From CADEED01 sp964444835 (GTDB taxonomy: Bacteria > Pseudomonadota > Gammaproteobacteria > Steroidobacterales > Steroidobacteraceae): DNA of 64,000 nucleotides. Positions 61,210 through 64,000 of the stretch are shown here, in pieces. Within the stretch, counting starts at the first letter, position 1; every line of letters begins with the position of its first letter. Position numbers and translations under genes: made by a program. The stretch is taken from assembly GCA_964444835.1 (NCBI GenBank), contig CAYUIT010000002.1:1-64000 (forward strand), given 5' to 3'. The notes under the pieces were generated by a model, which worked only from the letters and a program-made list of their open reading frames with translations, was not told where the DNA came from and did not search any database.

Positions 61210-62736
61210 ATGGCCAGTGTTCAACCGCTCGCGCAAAACGCGGAAGCTTTCAAGCAGCCTGAGTATTCTGCAGCAGCGAAGCGCTCGCTCGCGCGCAAGC
61301 CTGCGCTCTTCATCAACAACGAATGGGTCGCCTCGACTCATGGCGCCACGATTCCAGTAGAGGATCCGTCGACCGGTCGCGAAATCGCACGCATTGTCGA
61401 TGCGTCCGATGCAGACGTCGATCGTGCGGTCGCCGCAGCGCGCGCTGCATTCGACGACGGGCGGTGGTCAAATCTTCCGCCTAACAAGCGGGAACGATTT
61501 CTCAACAAGCTTGCTGACTTGCTCGAGGCGCACGCCGCCGAGTTCGCCGAGCTCGAAGCGATCGACAACGGCAAGCCGATGGGCATGGCCGCTGCCATCG
61601 ACATTCCCGCATCGATCGATCACCTGCGCTACATGGCAGGCTGGGCGTCGAAGCTCGCAGGCGAACTGATCGAGCCGCAAGCCTTCCCGCGCGGCACGAT
61701 GTTCAGCTACGTCACGCGCGAGCCCGTGGGAGTCGCGGCGCAAATCGTGCCGTGGAACTTCCCGATGATCATGGCAACGCTGAAGATTTCACCGGCGCTT
61801 GCCGCCGGTTGCACAGTCATCTTGAAGCCTGCTGAGCAAACGTCACTAACGGCTCTGCGCCTCGCGGATCTCGTCGTCGAGGCGGGTTTTCCGCCGGGCG
61901 TCATCAACGTGGTCACGGGCAACGGCCACACCGCCGGCGATCGTCTGGTCAAGCATCCGGGCGTCGACAAAGTGGCGTTCACGGGCTCGACCGAAGTCGG
62001 CAAGATCATCAACCGCAATGCCACCGATACGCTCAAGCGCGTCACACTCGAGCTTGGCGGCAAGACGCCGGTCATCGTCATGCCAGACGTCAACATCGAA
62101 GAAGCGGCGCCTGGCGCTGCCGGCGCGATCTTCTTCAACGCCGGCCAAGTGTGCGTCGCAGGCTCGCGCCTGTTCGCGCATCGCTCGATCTTCGATCGCA
62201 TGATTGAAGGCGTGTCGGCGGCGAGCAAGTTCTGGGCTCCGCGCCCCTCTCTCGATCCGAATGCGCACATGGGCGCCCTCGTATCGAAGGAACAGCACGA
62301 TCGCGTCATGGGCTACATCGAGTCCGGTAAGCGCGAAGGTGCGTCGGTCGCGATCGGCGGCGACGCGCCGTCGTCCACTGGCTACTTCGTGAACCCCACC
62401 GTGCTCGTCAACGTGAAGCCAACGATGAAAGTCGTGCGCGAAGAGATCTTCGGGCCGGTCGTCGTGGCACAGCGCTTCGATGATTTGGATGAGGTGGCGA
62501 AGGCTGCTAACGATACCGAATACGGTCTCGCGGCCGCGATCTGGACGAAGGACCTCTCGACGATGCACAAGCTTGCAGCGAAGCTGAAGGCCGGCACCGT
62601 GTGGGGCAATTGCCATGGCATGATCGATCCGGCGCTACCGTTCGGTGGCTACAAGCAGTCGGGCATCGGCCGCGAGCAAGCGCGTCAAGGCATCGAGGCC
62701 TACACGGAACTCAAGTCCGTCCTCATCAAGCTGTAA
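61210..62736 (+). CDS. NAD(P)-dependent aldehyde dehydrogenase
   Basis: A 508-residue ALDH with GAGGGG before its start. The catalytic Glu lies in LELGGK and the Cys is Cys315 in GQVCVAGS. It has IVPWNFP and FTGSTEVG for NAD. Its position between the lig genes and 4-cresol dehydrogenase suggests oxidation of 4-hydroxybenzaldehyde to 4-hydroxybenzoate. That substrate is inferred; such enzymes are broad. Confidence 0.9.
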   Translation: MASVQPLAQNAEAFKQPEYSAAAKRSLARKPALFINNEWVASTHGATIPVEDPSTGREIARIVDASDADVDRAVAAARAAFDDGRWSNLPPNKRERFLNKLADLLEAHAAEFAELEAIDNGKPMGMAAAIDIPASIDHLRYMAGWASKLAGELIEPQAFPRGTMFSYVTREPVGVAAQIVPWNFPMIMATLKISPALAAGCTVILKPAEQTSLTALRLADLVVEAGFPPGVINVVTGNGHTAGDRLVKHPGVDKVAFTGSTEVGKIINRNATDTLKRVTLELGGKTPVIVMPDVNIEEAAPGAAGAIFFNAGQVCVAGSRLFAHRSIFDRMIEGVSAASKFWAPRPSLDPNAHMGALVSKEQHDRVMGYIESGKREGASVAIGGDAPSSTGYFVNPTVLVNVKPTMKVVREEIFGPVVVAQRFDDLDEVAKAANDTEYGLAAAIWTKDLSTMHKLAAKLKAGTVWGNCHGMIDPALPFGGYKQSGIGREQARQGIEAYTELKSVLIKL

Positions 62737-62770
62737 GCAGCGCGCCGCAGCGCCACGTGGATCACGCGAC

Positions 62771-63520
62771 ATGGCAACGTTCGTTTGTATCCACGGCTCC
62801 TGGCACGGCGGCTGGTGTTTCGAGCCCCTGCGCCCTCTCCTCGAGGGCGCAGGGCACTCGTTAGTAGCACCCACATTACCGGGCATGGGCGGCGACGCCG
62901 CTACGCTGCGCGGTGTCACACTCGAGAGCTGGGCCGCGTTCGTCGCGAGCGAATGTCGGCGCGCGACGCGCCGCCCCGTGATTCTCGTCGGTCACAGTCG
63001 CGGCGGCATCGTGCTCAGTCAAGCTGCGGAGCTCGCGCCCGACGCGATCGATGCACTCGTCTATGTGTGCGCGATGATGCTGCCGAATGGCATGTCGCGC
63101 GCGATGTTCAAATCCCTCGAAGCGCCGAATCCCGACTTCGATGCGATCATTTCGCCGGTGCACGATGGCGCCGGCACGGTCGTCGACAGCTCCCGCGCGG
63201 GCGCCGTGTTTGCGCAACTCGCGCCGCCGGAACGGGCGCGCTGGGCACTCTCACAACTCGTCGCAGAACCGCACGGACCGCGTTCCACGCCATTGCGGCT
63301 CTCGAGTGAACGCTTCGGTCGAGTCCCCCGCCACTACATCGAGTGCACGGCGGATCGCACCATCCGCATCGAGAGCCAGCGACTTATGCAGCGCCTCGTA
63401 CCGGGTGCGGCTGTCCAAACACTGAGCGCAGACCACTCGCCGTACCTGTCGCAGCCCGCGGAACTCGCCGCCGCGTTGCTCGCGACCGTCCCGGCGGCTG
63501 CGAAAACTACTGCGGCTTGA
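62771..63520 (+). CDS. Alpha/beta hydrolase
   Basis: A 249-residue small hydrolase of the esterase/hydroxynitrile-lyase type. Motifs are FVCIHGSWHGGWCF, nucleophile Ser76 in VGHSRGG, then a late His in ADHSPYLSQP. It may hydrolyse an ester of a phenolic compound. The stop overlaps the convergent cytochrome gene by 14 bp. Confidence 0.85.
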   Translation: MATFVCIHGSWHGGWCFEPLRPLLEGAGHSLVAPTLPGMGGDAATLRGVTLESWAAFVASECRRATRRPVILVGHSRGGIVLSQAAELAPDAIDALVYVCAMMLPNGMSRAMFKSLEAPNPDFDAIISPVHDGAGTVVDSSRAGAVFAQLAPPERARWALSQLVAEPHGPRSTPLRLSSERFGRVPRHYIECTADRTIRIESQRLMQRLVPGAAVQTLSADHSPYLSQPAELAAALLATVPAAAKTTAA

Positions 63521-63899
63521 TCAAGTAGTTACTAACGATCTCGAGCTCGGCGTCAGAGAGCTCGCCGCGCCCGATCCGCGGCATATTGCCGATACCCATG
63601 CGCACGGCCACGGCGATCAACTCCCGGGACAAATCCGAGCGCGTTTCCAGCATCGCGAGCTGCGGCTCCATCCGGCGCGCCAGCAGCACCGTACCCATGC
63701 CCATTTGCCGATGGCACATGCCACATTTCTCGACATACAGCGCTTCGCTCGGCGAACGCGCCGAGCGATCTTGCATCACGCCGCGAAACGGATTCTCGAC
63801 GCGCGCCCCGCTCTTCGCGGGCTCGGCAGCAGCACTGCCTGCACTCGCCCCGACGAGGGATGCCGTCACTGCCAAGACGATCCACGCTAACTGCTTCAT
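63507..63899 (-). CDS. pchC: Cytochrome c subunit of 4-cresol dehydrogenase-like flavocytochrome
   Basis: A 130-residue c-type cytochrome with a signal peptide (about 1-24). Haem is attached at Cys59, Cys62 and His63 (CGMCH), and Met in NMPRIG is the likely sixth ligand. The start at 63899 overlaps the flavoprotein stop by ATGA. With the FAD subunit it forms the periplasmic p-cresol methylhydroxylase, which oxidises p-cresol to 4-hydroxybenzaldehyde and passes electrons to the haem. Confidence 0.85.
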   Translation of the reverse strand: MKQLAWIVLAVTASLVGASAGSAAAEPAKSGARVENPFRGVMQDRSARSPSEALYVEKCGMCHRQMGMGTVLLARRMEPQLAMLETRSDLSRELIAVAVRMGIGNMPRIGRGELSDAELEIVSNYLIKPQ

Positions 63900-64000
63900 G
63901 GGCGCTTCCCCCGCGGCCAAATGCCGCTCTTGCCGGGCGCGATGATTCCGTTCGGGTCGAGCGCGTCTTTCACGCGCTCGTTTAGCCGACGCATTGCATG
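63896..64000 (-). CDS. 4-cresol dehydrogenase/vanillyl-alcohol oxidase-type flavoprotein, 3' end only
   Basis: The last 34 codons of a minus-strand gene enter from the right edge and end at TGA 63896. The tail reads VKDALDPNGIIAPGKSGIWP, the signature end of PchF, eugenol hydroxylase and related VAO-family FAD enzymes. The ATGA overlap with the cytochrome gene is typical of the pchF-pchC pair. Eugenol or another para-alkylphenol is an alternative substrate. Confidence 0.85.
   Translation of the reverse strand, partial: HAMRRLNERVKDALDPNGIIAPGKSGIWPRGKRP

Noticed and set aside
1..64000. CRISPR arrays, tRNA genes, insertion sequences and prophage genes
   Set aside because: I looked for regular spaced repeats, tRNA-like cloverleaf ends, transposase motifs and terminal inverted repeats and found none that I could support.

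Overview
The window is about 64 kb of GC-rich DNA (roughly 63 percent by eye) from a Gram-negative, TonB-using proteobacterium. A cobalamin riboswitch ahead of a BtuB receptor, a second large TonB receptor, a DUF4199/LuxR-type pair, many SDR, LysR and FAD-monooxygenase genes and a protocatechuate 4,5-cleavage (lig/gal) cluster point to an aerobic degrader of aromatics. A gammaproteobacterium of Steroidobacterales/Nevskiales type is my best guess, with low confidence, because no rRNA or ribosomal gene is present. No tRNA, CRISPR array, transposase or phage gene was seen. One 100-N scaffold gap (19765-19864) is flanked by a 55-bp duplicate, so the cupin gene there is probably intact in the organism.

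Layout. 1-9.1 kb: end of a leuC-like gene, an HExxH membrane-anchored protein, riboswitch-btuB, a tight four-gene operon (membrane protein, ketoacyl synthase III, haem-oxygenase-like diiron protein, unknown protein) and a convergent CHASE4 hybrid histidine kinase. 9.1-21.1 kb: housekeeping and regulatory genes (murI-ridA, WYL regulator with DUF1428, an exported VWA protein with three repeats, a flavin monooxygenase, a diguanylate cyclase, AraC/GyrI-like, DUF4199/LuxR, cupin, PadR/DUF2218). 21.1-31.7 kb: catabolic dehydrogenases (epimerase, HisD-like, SMP-30, VOC, SDR), a divergent flavin monooxygenase-SDR pair, and an exported quinone-oxidoreductase/arylsulfatase fusion next to an MFS transporter.

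31.7-40.1 kb: a CrtI-like flavoprotein, TonB receptor, cyclase and fumarylacetoacetase-like genes, controlled by two closely related LysR regulators that share an upstream T-N11-A box. 40.1-47.1 kb: a DUF3500 protein and a likely ring-modification and meta-cleavage set (Rieske oxygenase, Tat-exported decarboxylase-like amidohydrolase, VOC extradiol dioxygenase, FAH-family enzyme, C-C hydrolase-like protein). 47.3-50.3 kb: an exported 1000-residue F5/8-domain, alpha-barrel glycosidase-like protein behind a LacI-type operator.

50.4-64 kb: a near-complete route from p-cresol to central metabolism. It comprises 4-cresol dehydrogenase (flavoprotein tail plus cytochrome), an aldehyde dehydrogenase, PobA with a divergent AraC regulator, then LigC, LigI, LigJ, GalD/LigU and LigK under a tandem-HTH LysR. 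The ring-cleaving LigAB dioxygenase is not in the window. Coordinates, motif counts and repeats were worked out by hand; no alignment or database search was run.
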